Source: Phycisphaerae bacterium (GTDB lineage: Bacteria > Planctomycetota > Phycisphaerae > Phycisphaerales > SM1A02). Taken from it: DNA of 20,912 nt. The notes below the pieces were generated by a model, which had not been told where the DNA came from, searched no databases, and worked only from the letters and a program-made list of their open reading frames with translations. Position 1 is the stretch's first letter; every line of letters starts with the position of its first letter. This document shows positions 15,142 through 20,912 of the stretch, piece by piece. The DNA lies in contig NYVS01000045.1 in the NCBI GenBank assembly GCA_002684755.1, forward strand, positions 1-20,912. The letters run 5' to 3'. The translations under genes were made by a program, and so were the position numbers.

Positions 15142-16679
15142 AGGGCCGCCTCCCCACGTCTGCGGGCGAGGGCGGCCGCCGCCACCTCCACGTCATCGAA
15201 GTGCCGCCGCTCGGTTCCGACGATCTGGTAGTCCTCGTGCCCCTTGCCCGCGATCACGATCACGTCACCCGGGTCGGCGGTGGCGATCGCATGATCGATG
15301 GCCAGCGACCGATCGACCTCCGGGTGGATCCGGTCGAGTCGGCCGGCATCGCACGCCGCGACGATCTCCGCCACGATCGCCTCGGGCGGTTCGGTCCGGG
15401 GATTGTCACTCGTCACCACCACGCGGTCCGCCCCGTCGAGCGCGGCCCGCATCATGCGGGGCCGCTTGGTGCGATCCCGATCGCCACCGGCCCCGAAGAC
15501 GATGATCAGCGCCGCGTCGGGCGGAACCTCCGGCCGAACGCCGGCGAGGACGTTGACGATGGCGTCGTCGGTGTGGGCGTAGTCGACGAAGACGCGAACC
15601 TCGTCCGCCGGCCCGTGGACGGGCTGGAGCCGACCCCGCGGAGCCTCGATCGTCTCCAGTGCGGCCACGATCGCCGACCAGTCCGCATTGAAGGAGAACG
15701 CCATCGCCGCCGCCGCCGCGACGTTGAAGGCGTTGTGATCACCCACGAGTGGAACCCGGACGCGATGCGAGGTGCCATCGAACCGGAGTTCGAGCGTCAT
15801 CCCCGAGAAGTCGCGTTCGATGATCCGGTGTTCAAGACCTCGAACCCCCTCGGGCGTCTCGGCGTCGGCCCCGGCGGGTACCACGCCGATGACGCGGGCG
15901 GGCCCCGCTTCGATCATCGTGCGGGATGCGGGATCCGCGAGATTGACGATCGCGGTCGCGTCGGTACGAAGCCCGGCGAAGAGCAGGGCCTTGGCGGCGG
16001 CGTAGGACGCCATGTCGCCGTGATAGTCGAGGTGATCGCCGGAGAGGTTGGTGAAGACCGCGACGTCGAAGTCGATGCCCGTGACCCGGCCTTGATCGAG
16101 GGCGTGGCTGGAGACCTCCATCACGACCCGTTCGCACCCGGCCTCCGCGAAATCCCCCAGCACGCCCGCGAGGGCGATTCGTCCCGGCGTGGTGAGGGTC
16201 GCCGGGGTCGATTCGACGCCGTCGTGGGCCTCGATGGTGCCGATCAGGCCGCAACGCCCCAGCGTCGCCTCCAGAAGCTGACGAGCGAGGGTGGCGACGG
16301 TGGTCTTGCCATTGGTCCCGGTGATGCCCGCGAATCCCATCCGCCGTTCCGGATGGCCGTGGAACCGGAAGGCCAGGTCGCCGCCGATCGTCGCGGGATC
16401 CGGCGTCGCGACCCCCACCACGGATGCGGGGACGCCCGTCGCCACCGCCGGCACCGCGAGCACCGCCGCGGCGCCTCGCTCGATCGCATCGGCGACGTGG
16501 TCGCTTCCGTCGTGGGCCGTTCCCGGACGCGCGACGAACATCGTGCCTTCCCCGACGAGACGGCTGTCCTCGGTGATCCCGGTGATTCGACCGCCGGCGG
16601 CGTCCCCCGAGACGACCTGGATCGTCCCGGCGAGCGCCGCATCCTCGAGCAGGTCTCCAAGGCTCGTCTGGCGTGGCAT
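15138..16679 (-). CDS. murE: UDP-MurNAc-L-Ala-D-Glu--meso-diaminopimelate ligase MurE
   Basis: Cytoplasmic Mur ligase that adds the third stem-peptide residue. The 513-residue protein has the P-loop GITGTNGKTT (118-127), the VSSHALDQGR segment, the SGDHLDYHGD motif, and the lysine K230 in YAAAKALLF that is carbamylated in the family. Substrate choice is indicated by DNPR (425-428), which is the form that recognises meso-diaminopimelate; lysine-type enzymes differ there. This implies diderm-type DAP peptidoglycan. ATG 16679 is chosen because an AGGGA lies 5 bases upstream and the family's N-terminus starts soon after. The open frame extends well upstream, but that part overlaps queA. A 74-base gap with unusual inverted repeats separates it from queA. 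Confidence 0.95.
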   Translation of the reverse strand: MPRQTSLGDLLEDAALAGTIQVVSGDAAGGRITGITEDSRLVGEGTMFVARPGTAHDGSDHVADAIERGAAAVLAVPAVATGVPASVVGVATPDPATIGGDLAFRFHGHPERRMGFAGITGTNGKTTVATLARQLLEATLGRCGLIGTIEAHDGVESTPATLTTPGRIALAGVLGDFAEAGCERVVMEVSSHALDQGRVTGIDFDVAVFTNLSGDHLDYHGDMASYAAAKALLFAGLRTDATAIVNLADPASRTMIEAGPARVIGVVPAGADAETPEGVRGLEHRIIERDFSGMTLELRFDGTSHRVRVPLVGDHNAFNVAAAAAMAFSFNADWSAIVAALETIEAPRGRLQPVHGPADEVRVFVDYAHTDDAIVNVLAGVRPEVPPDAALIIVFGAGGDRDRTKRPRMMRAALDGADRVVVTSDNPRTEPPEAIVAEIVAACDAGRLDRIHPEVDRSLAIDHAIATADPGDVIVIAGKGHEDYQIVGTERRHFDDVEVAAAALARRRGEAAL

Positions 16680-16684
16680 GCGTT

Positions 16685-16689
16685 TCCCT
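16685..16689 (-). promoter_or_regulatory. Ribosome binding site of murE
   Basis: AGGGA on the minus strand is 5 bases before the ATG at 16679. It is one of only two clear Shine-Dalgarno-like sites in the window, and it decides the murE start against upstream in-frame codons. Confidence 0.6.
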
Positions 16690-16695
16690 GATGGT

Positions 16696-16753
16696 GTCGA
16701 TGTTGCATCGACCACTCGCGGCCATCGACTGGAATCCCTTGACCGGTCGATGC
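16696..16753 (-). promoter_or_regulatory. Four-arm inverted-repeat element in the queA-murE gap
   Basis: Read on the minus strand there are four 7-base arms: CATCGAC (16752-16746), GTCGATG (16729-16723), GTCGATG (16712-16706) and CATCGAC (16702-16696). Arms 1 and 2 form a 10-position stem with one mismatch over a 10-base loop. Arms 3 and 4 form a perfect 7-base stem with a 3-base loop. Arms 1 and 3 can instead pair over 9 perfect bases (16753-16745 with 16713-16705). The set begins right at the queA stop and ends 6 bases before the murE Shine-Dalgarno site. It may be an RNA switch or attenuator, or a palindromic operator present in two copies. Confidence 0.55.
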
Positions 16754-17935
16754 TCAGTCGATCCGCCGCCGCACGAACATCGCATCGCCGTAGCTGAAGA
16801 ACCGGTATCGCGCCTCGATCGCCGCGGCGTAGATCGCCCGGGTCCGCTCGAGGCCGGTCATCGCCGCGACCAGCGCGAGAAGGGTGGAGCGGGGCAGGTG
16901 GAAGTTCGTCAGCATCGCATCCACGCGGCGAAACCGGTGACCCGGCTGGATGAGCAGATCCGTCCGCCAGTCGTGCCGACCGTCCACCGCCGCCGGGAGC
17001 CGGTCGATCGACGCCATGGACTCCAGCGTCCGCACCGCGGTGGTGCCGACCGCCACCATGCGTCCGCGTCCGGCGGTCCGATCCGCCTCGGCCCGCTCGA
17101 TCGCCGCGACCGCCGCCGGGGTGACCAGGCACCGTTCCTCGTGCATCGGATGATGGTCGAGTTCCTCGACCTCGACCGGCTTGAACGTACCGGCGCCGAC
17201 CTCGAGCGAGATCCGGATCTCCTCGACCCCTCGATCCCCCAGACGACGTCGGAGTTCATCGGTGAGATGCAGGCCCGCGGTCGGTGCCGCGACCGATGCG
17301 GTGGGATCCGAGGCCGCGGCGAAGGTCGTCTGGTACCAGTCCGGGTCGTGGGGATCCGATTCCGGCAGACCTCGATCCCGGCGGGCGTGCAGGATGTAGG
17401 GCGGGAGCGGGATCGCCCCCGCCTTCGCCCGAAAGGCCTCGATGGTCGCCTGATCGATCGCCGCGGCCTCGGCTCCGTCGGTTCGAAGGTCCGCCAGGGC
17501 GACCAGGATGCGGCCCGAATCGTCGGTGTCCTCGACCCGGAGCCGGAATCCCGTCGAAGCCCCGTCGTGGTCGAGGACGTCGATCTCGTGGCCCGGCCGG
17601 AGTCGACGGCTCTTCCGAAGCATCGCCCACCACCGGCCGAGGCCCGCGGACTCGGCGAGCAGTCCCTCGAGCCCCCCACCGGTATCGACCCGACGGCCTC
17701 GAACGCGGGCGGGGACGACCCTGGTCTCGTTGAGCACGAGCCGGTCACCGGCGCCGAGATACTCGGGAAGATCGGCGATCCGGCGATGTTCCAGGTCGAG
17801 CGAACCATCGTCTTCGACGTCGGCGGGCGGCAGCGTCACGACCAGCATCCGGGCCGAATCGCGCGGCGAGACCGGCGCCGCCGCCACGAGGGCCGGATCG
17901 AGTTCGAAATCGAGTTGGTCGGTTCGGAGCCCCAT
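16754..17935 (-). CDS. queA: S-adenosylmethionine:tRNA ribosyltransferase-isomerase QueA
   Basis: Cytoplasmic enzyme that moves the ribosyl part of SAM to 7-aminomethyl-7-deazaguanine in tRNA, giving epoxyqueuosine. The 393-residue protein begins MGLRTDQLDFELDPALVA, the usual QueA N-terminus. It carries VLNETRVVPARVRG, SVAAPTAGLHLT, VGAGTFKPV, HHPMHEE and TNFHLPRSTLLALV, all family motifs, and ends with the RYRFFSYGDAMF segment. ATG 17935 fits the family start; the open frame continues upstream but that region belongs to the HExxH gene. A -10-like TAGCAT sits 8 bases before the ATG, overlapping the upstream gene's stop. The gene follows the HExxH gene by 11 bases, so cotranscription is likely too. 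Confidence 0.95.
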   Translation of the reverse strand: MGLRTDQLDFELDPALVAAAPVSPRDSARMLVVTLPPADVEDDGSLDLEHRRIADLPEYLGAGDRLVLNETRVVPARVRGRRVDTGGGLEGLLAESAGLGRWWAMLRKSRRLRPGHEIDVLDHDGASTGFRLRVEDTDDSGRILVALADLRTDGAEAAAIDQATIEAFRAKAGAIPLPPYILHARRDRGLPESDPHDPDWYQTTFAAASDPTASVAAPTAGLHLTDELRRRLGDRGVEEIRISLEVGAGTFKPVEVEELDHHPMHEERCLVTPAAVAAIERAEADRTAGRGRMVAVGTTAVRTLESMASIDRLPAAVDGRHDWRTDLLIQPGHRFRRVDAMLTNFHLPRSTLLALVAAMTGLERTRAIYAAAIEARYRFFSYGDAMFVRRRID

Positions 17936-17943
17936 CGAGACGA

Positions 17944-17949
17944 ATGCTA
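17944..17949 (-). promoter_or_regulatory. Candidate -10 element for queA
   Basis: TAGCAT on the minus strand is 8 bases before the queA ATG, and its first three bases are the TAG stop of the preceding gene. An internal leaderless promoter is possible, but the overlap with a stop codon makes chance more likely than at the other sites. Confidence 0.25.
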
Positions 17950-18651
17950 CCCGGCGACGGACGACGCTCCCCGGGTCGTCGGCGTTTCGCCGTCGACCGA
18001 TCTCGGATCTTCGAGCAGGGCCGGACCACGGACCGCCTCCAGAAGGGCGGGCAGCGGCTCGACCGCTCGGGATCTCGGTTCGAGGAACGGCACCAGTTCG
18101 ACGGGAAGTCGCTTGAGCCCGCGCCGACTCGCCTTGGCGATCGCGTAGTGCAGGGATTCGTCTCGACGCCGTCGAACCGCGTCGGTGACGTTGAAGCCGA
18201 GTTCGAGCATCGTCTCGAGCGACCACCGCCAGGCGTGATACTCCTCGAGGCACCGCGGTCGGTAGGCCCCGAGACCGATCGCGTGATGACCCACCTCGTG
18301 CAGGAACACCGCGCAACTCATCGGGCCTCGCGGTCTCGGCGACTCGATCAATCGCGCCACGCTTCCGTCCCGGTAGGTGACGGTCCAGGCGCAGCCGGAC
18401 GTGCTCGATCGCCAACGAACCACCCGAAGTCCGTATCGCCGCTTCATCGACCCGACCAGCGCTTCGTACCTCGTCTGCTGCCGACCGCGGGGGCGGGCGG
18501 GCGAGGGCGGCGTCGCGTCGACGACGGCCGTCCGTGGTCGGCCGCCCGCGGTGGACGATTTCGGTTTCTCGTTTCGAGCGACGTGGAGCAGATCCCACAG
18601 GGTCGTCGCGAAATCACCGAGACCACGACGGATGGGACCATGCTCGCTCAT
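17947..18651 (-). CDS. Unknown protein with HExxH zinc-protease-like motif
   Basis: A 234-residue protein that I do not recognise. The main feature is FLHEVGHHAIGLGAY, with H118, E119 and H122 forming HExxH, the zinc-site signature of metallopeptidases. Fifteen residues later is E137 in CLEEYHAWRW, in a position where a third ligand could sit as in gluzincins. No signal peptide or membrane segment is apparent, so it is probably cytoplasmic. Residues about 28-60 are basic, Pro/Ser/Thr-rich and likely disordered. The C-terminal 60 residues are Arg- and Pro-rich. ATG 18651 overlaps the fmt stop (ATGA), and queA follows after 11 bases, so it is embedded in the def-fmt-queA cluster. Peptidase activity is an inference from the motif; an inactive or ImmA-like role is possible. 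Confidence 0.75.
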   Translation of the reverse strand: MSEHGPIRRGLGDFATTLWDLLHVARNEKPKSSTAGGRPRTAVVDATPPSPARPRGRQQTRYEALVGSMKRRYGLRVVRWRSSTSGCAWTVTYRDGSVARLIESPRPRGPMSCAVFLHEVGHHAIGLGAYRPRCLEEYHAWRWSLETMLELGFNVTDAVRRRRDESLHYAIAKASRRGLKRLPVELVPFLEPRSRAVEPLPALLEAVRGPALLEDPRSVDGETPTTRGASSVAG

Positions 18652-19634
18652 CGGCCGCCGTCGCCTCCGAGCGGCTCGAGGCGGGTCCCGTCCGGGAACG
18701 GACGGCCCCGACGAAGATCGGCCCAGTCCATCGCTCGTCCGCCCGGGACCTGGACCTCCAGGAGTCGAACGCCACCGGTCCGGCAGGCGACCGTTCCATC
18801 CTCGAACAAGGCCCCAGCCGCGCCGTTCACGTCCGCCTCGAGTTCCTCGACCCGGTGGATCCGGAGTCGCTGCGACGACCCATCCGGCCCGACCGCCTCG
18901 ACCTGACACCCCGGCCACGGAACGAGTCCGTGGATCCGACCCCGGACCCGGCCTGCGGGCTCATCGAAATCGACGGTCGCCTCGGCCTTCGACAGCTTCG
19001 AGGCCGCGGTCACCGCCGCCTCGTCCTGCACCTCGGATTCGACCTTGCCCGCCGCGAACCGGTCGAGCACCTCCAGGACCGCGTCGACGCCGAGCACCGC
19101 GAGTCGGTCGTGAAGCTCTCCCGCCGTCTCCCGCGGGTCGATCGCGGTCGACCGCATCGCGTGGACCTCGCCGGCATCCATCCGGCTCGCGAGGGAGATC
19201 ACGCTCACCCCGGTCTCCGCGTCGCCCGCCATCATCGAACGATTGATCGGCGCCGCCCCTCGCCATCGAGGCAGGAGCGAGGCATGAAGATTGACCGCGA
19301 AGCGACCATCGAGCAGTTCCGGACCGAGCTTCTGACCGAACGCGATCACGACCATCGCGTCGATGCGGTGCCGGACGATTCGGTCGACGACCGCCTCGTC
19401 GTTGGCGTTTTCGGTTCGAAGGAGTTCCGTGGCGGCGAACCCCCCGCCATCCGCGTCCTCGAGAATCCGGGCGGAGATCGGCGTCGGCGTCTCGTGGCGA
19501 CCCCGACCCGCGGGTCGGTCCGGTTGCGAGATCACCAGTGGCACCTCGAACCGGCGCCCCAACGCCTCCAGCGTGGGCACGCCGAAGGCGCCGGCTCCCA
19601 GGAACGCGATCCGCTTCCGGGCGTCGTCGCTCAT
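18648..19634 (-). CDS. fmt: Methionyl-tRNA formyltransferase Fmt
   Basis: Formylates initiator Met-tRNA using 10-formyl-tetrahydrofolate. The 328-residue protein begins with a Rossmann-like segment IAFLGAGAFGVPTL. It carries VISQPDRPAGRGR, the formyl-donor and catalytic motif NLHASLLPRWRGAAPI (N115, H117) and RMDAGEV with Asp153, the third catalytic residue. The C-terminal tRNA-binding domain (from about residue 215, LSKAEATVDF) is complete, with VRGRIHGLVPWPG. The start ATG at 19634 overlaps the def stop as ATGA, the widespread def-fmt pairing; the stop overlaps the HExxH gene as ATGA. Confidence 0.96.
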   Translation of the reverse strand: MSDDARKRIAFLGAGAFGVPTLEALGRRFEVPLVISQPDRPAGRGRHETPTPISARILEDADGGGFAATELLRTENANDEAVVDRIVRHRIDAMVVIAFGQKLGPELLDGRFAVNLHASLLPRWRGAAPINRSMMAGDAETGVSVISLASRMDAGEVHAMRSTAIDPRETAGELHDRLAVLGVDAVLEVLDRFAAGKVESEVQDEAAVTAASKLSKAEATVDFDEPAGRVRGRIHGLVPWPGCQVEAVGPDGSSQRLRIHRVEELEADVNGAAGALFEDGTVACRTGGVRLLEVQVPGGRAMDWADLRRGRPFPDGTRLEPLGGDGGR

Positions 19635-20185
19635 CGGCCGATGTCCTCGATGTCCTCGAAGTCCTCGCGCATGGTCTTGAGCCGCTTCCGATGCACCAGT
19701 CGATCGCGCGGCGACATTCGATCCGTGATCAGCACGCCCTCGAGATGATCGAACTCGTGCTGCCAGACCCGGGCGGGAAAATCATCGTCCTCGAGTTCGA
19801 ACGGATGACCGTCGAGATCGAACGCGCGGATCTTCACGACGTTCGGCCGGCGAACCATCACCCGGACTTCGGGGATGCTGAGGCATCCCTCTTCGAACGG
19901 CTCGAGCACACCACTGAGTTCGAGTTCCGGATTGATGAAGACGACGGGGACCGACTCCGGCCCCGGCTCGGGCTCGGCGATGAAGATGCGACGCGACACC
20001 CCGACCTGCGGGGCCGCGAGTCCGACACCCTCCGCCTCCCGCATCAACTCGATCATCCGCTCCACGAGGGCGTGAAGCTCGCCGTCGAAGGCGGTAACGG
20101 GCGATGCCGGGCTGGTGAGCACCGGGTCCGGATACAGGACGATCCGGGTCGGCGGCGGTTCGAATTCAGGGTTGGAGTCGGTCAC
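19631..20185 (-). CDS. def: Peptide deformylase
   Basis: Metalloenzyme that removes the N-formyl group from nascent proteins. The 184-residue protein has the three canonical motifs: GVGLAAPQVG (53-62), EGCLSIPE (99-106, metal ligand C101) and WQHEFDHLEG (141-150, ligands H143 and H147, base E144). The acidic and Arg-rich C-terminal tail (DRLVHRKRLKTMREDFEDIED) is longer than in short forms. The GTG start at 20185 is not preceded by a Shine-Dalgarno site but lies 7 bases after a -10-like TACCAT. First gene of the minus-strand cluster, coupled to fmt. Confidence 0.96.
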   Translation of the reverse strand: MTDSNPEFEPPPTRIVLYPDPVLTSPASPVTAFDGELHALVERMIELMREAEGVGLAAPQVGVSRRIFIAEPEPGPESVPVVFINPELELSGVLEPFEEGCLSIPEVRVMVRRPNVVKIRAFDLDGHPFELEDDDFPARVWQHEFDHLEGVLITDRMSPRDRLVHRKRLKTMREDFEDIEDIGR

Positions 20186-20192
20186 GGAACGG

Positions 20193-20198
20193 ATGGTA
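20193..20198 (-). promoter_or_regulatory. Candidate -10 element for the def-fmt cluster
   Basis: TACCAT on the minus strand ends 7 bases before the def GTG, so the transcript would be leaderless. The sequence CTACCATCCG around it is shared with the ispH promoter region. No -35 at a normal distance was found. Confidence 0.45.
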
Positions 20199-20294
20199 GT
20201 GAACCGTTCCCTTGACCGGACGAATCAAGAGCGACGTTTCGGACGAAGAGACCCCGGAGACGGGACCCCGAACGGCTTCGCACCCCCTCCTCCA

Positions 20295-20324
20295 TTGACC
20301 CGCTCTGCCCGGGGCGGGTACCTT
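20295..20324 (+). promoter_or_regulatory. Sigma-70-like promoter of the TPR-protein gene
   Basis: TTGACC (20295-20300) and TACCTT (20319-20324) are separated by 18 bases. This is the only site in the window with both recognisable -35 and -10 boxes. Transcription near 20331 gives a leader of about 67 bases. It lies in the 212-base gap divergent from def. Partial direct repeats CGGGTAC...GGACC occur at 20315-20329 and 20351-20366. Confidence 0.55.
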
Positions 20325-20385
20325 GGACCGTTCACGCGATACATCCGGCCCGGGTACGCCCGGACCGGCAGAACGTCCGTCCTCG

Positions 20386-20391
20386 AAGGAG
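20386..20391 (+). promoter_or_regulatory. Ribosome binding site of the TPR-protein gene
   Basis: AAGGAG lies 6 bases before the GTG at 20398. It is the strongest Shine-Dalgarno match in the window and decides the start of the downstream gene. Confidence 0.75.
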
Positions 20392-20397
20392 CCTCCC

Positions 20398-20912
20398 GTG
20401 GCGCTGTTCGGAAAGAAGAAGAAGACTGAAGACGCCGGTGAAGGCCTGATCGACCAGGGCTGGCAGCCCCAGCCCGAGAAGGCGGCCAAGTTCTTCGAGC
20501 ACGCGCGAACGGTCGCCCAGACGGGCAACTTCTCCTACGCGATCGACATGTACGCCCGCGGGCTTCGGTTCGACCCGGGCAACATGGGCTCGCACGTCGC
20601 CCTCTACGAGACGGCGGTCCGGTACCTGCAGTCCTCCGGGAAGGCCGCGACGGGCAAGGAGATCCGGGCCATCGACGGCTCGAACCCCGCCGACAAGATG
20701 GCGGCCGCGGAATTCGCGTGGGCGAAGGACATCAACAATCTCCAGCTCGCGATGAAGCTCCTCGCGGCGGTGGGCAAGGCCGAGCAGGTCGAGTTCGGGC
20801 AGTGGCTCGCCCCCCGGGTCTTCGCGATGATGTCGAAGGCCAAGAAGCAGACCAAGCAGCTCTACACCCAGGGCAAGGACCTCTTCTCCGAAGTCGACGC
20901 GTGGAAGGAGGC
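20398..20912 (+). CDS. TPR-type protein, 3' end outside window
   Basis: The first 171 codons are present. The product begins MALFGKKKKTEDAGEGLIDQ, with a short lysine run, then one TPR-like unit at residues about 31-61 (AARTVAQTG-like text: ARTVAQTGNFSYAIDMYARG, then LRFDPGN). The remainder so far is Ala/Lys-rich helix (AEFAWAKDINNLQLAMKLL) and later a segment rich in Lys and Gln (SKAKKQTKQLYTQGKDLF). No signal peptide is seen, so it is probably cytoplasmic. The GTG start is supported by a strong Shine-Dalgarno site and a promoter with both boxes, suggesting high expression. Function unknown; the family cannot be named from this fragment. It is transcribed away from def. Confidence 0.82.
   Translation, partial: MALFGKKKKTEDAGEGLIDQGWQPQPEKAAKFFEHARTVAQTGNFSYAIDMYARGLRFDPGNMGSHVALYETAVRYLQSSGKAATGKEIRAIDGSNPADKMAAAEFAWAKDINNLQLAMKLLAAVGKAEQVEFGQWLAPRVFAMMSKAKKQTKQLYTQGKDLFSEVDAWKE

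Noticed and set aside
14817..18148. Open frames of about 490-620 residues on the plus strand opposite murE and queA
   Set aside because: Composition is Arg/Gly/Asp-rich with no family features; the opposite strand encodes complete, motif-bearing MurE and QueA.
18534..19748. A 404-residue plus-strand frame opposite fmt
   Set aside because: Antisense shadow; fmt and def motifs are unambiguous on the minus strand.
1..20912. Frequent GATC and CGATCG words throughout
   Set aside because: They mostly fall on common Asp, Ile and Arg codons in this GC-rich genome; without a count against a codon-matched background no claim is justified.

Overview
This GC-rich window is densely packed with housekeeping genes. 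I think it comes from a planctomycete, probably of the Phycisphaerae type. That is inference, from the hpnCDE squalene cassette, an MraY with an enlarged non-membrane loop, a diderm-type meso-diaminopimelate MurE, small TPR proteins and many GTG and TTG starts that mostly lack Shine-Dalgarno sequences. No tRNA, rRNA, CRISPR array, insertion sequence or attachment site was seen. No stretch longer than about 210 bases lacks a gene.

Layout. Bases 1-2535 (minus strand) hold hpnC, hpnD and hpnE, which convert farnesyl diphosphate to squalene; hpnE runs off the left edge. Divergent from them on the plus strand are ispH (last step of the MEP isoprenoid pathway) and rlmN, coupled by a 4-base overlap. 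Converging on rlmN is a 1110-residue gene on the minus strand. Its domain order matches the fused indolepyruvate:ferredoxin oxidoreductase family, but the thiamine-diphosphate and iron-sulfur motifs are gone. Upstream of it is a HAD phosphatase. Divergent from the phosphatase are a phosphotransferase-fold gene, a membrane-anchored protein with an acidic tail, and an RluD-type pseudouridine synthase, all on the plus strand.

From 20185 down to 12455 (minus strand) lies a tight cluster: def, fmt, an unknown HExxH protein, queA, murE, murF, mraY. Most neighbours overlap by 4 bases (ATGA or TTGA). It joins initiator-Met formylation and deformylation, tRNA queuosine synthesis, and the cytoplasmic and first membrane steps of peptidoglycan synthesis. 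The only sizeable gap inside it, queA-murE, holds an unusual set of four related inverted-repeat arms. On the far right, a plus-strand TPR protein with a clear promoter and a strong Shine-Dalgarno sequence runs off the edge.

The strongest candidates for something undescribed are: (1) the cofactor-less oxidoreductase-like protein; (2) the alternating hairpin arms just before murE; (3) several genes whose start codons sit 6-8 bases after a -10-like hexamer, suggesting leaderless transcripts; (4) a dyad between the divergent hpnC and ispH genes, whose pathways are linked; and (5) the conserved-looking HExxH protein inside the def-fmt-queA-mur cluster.
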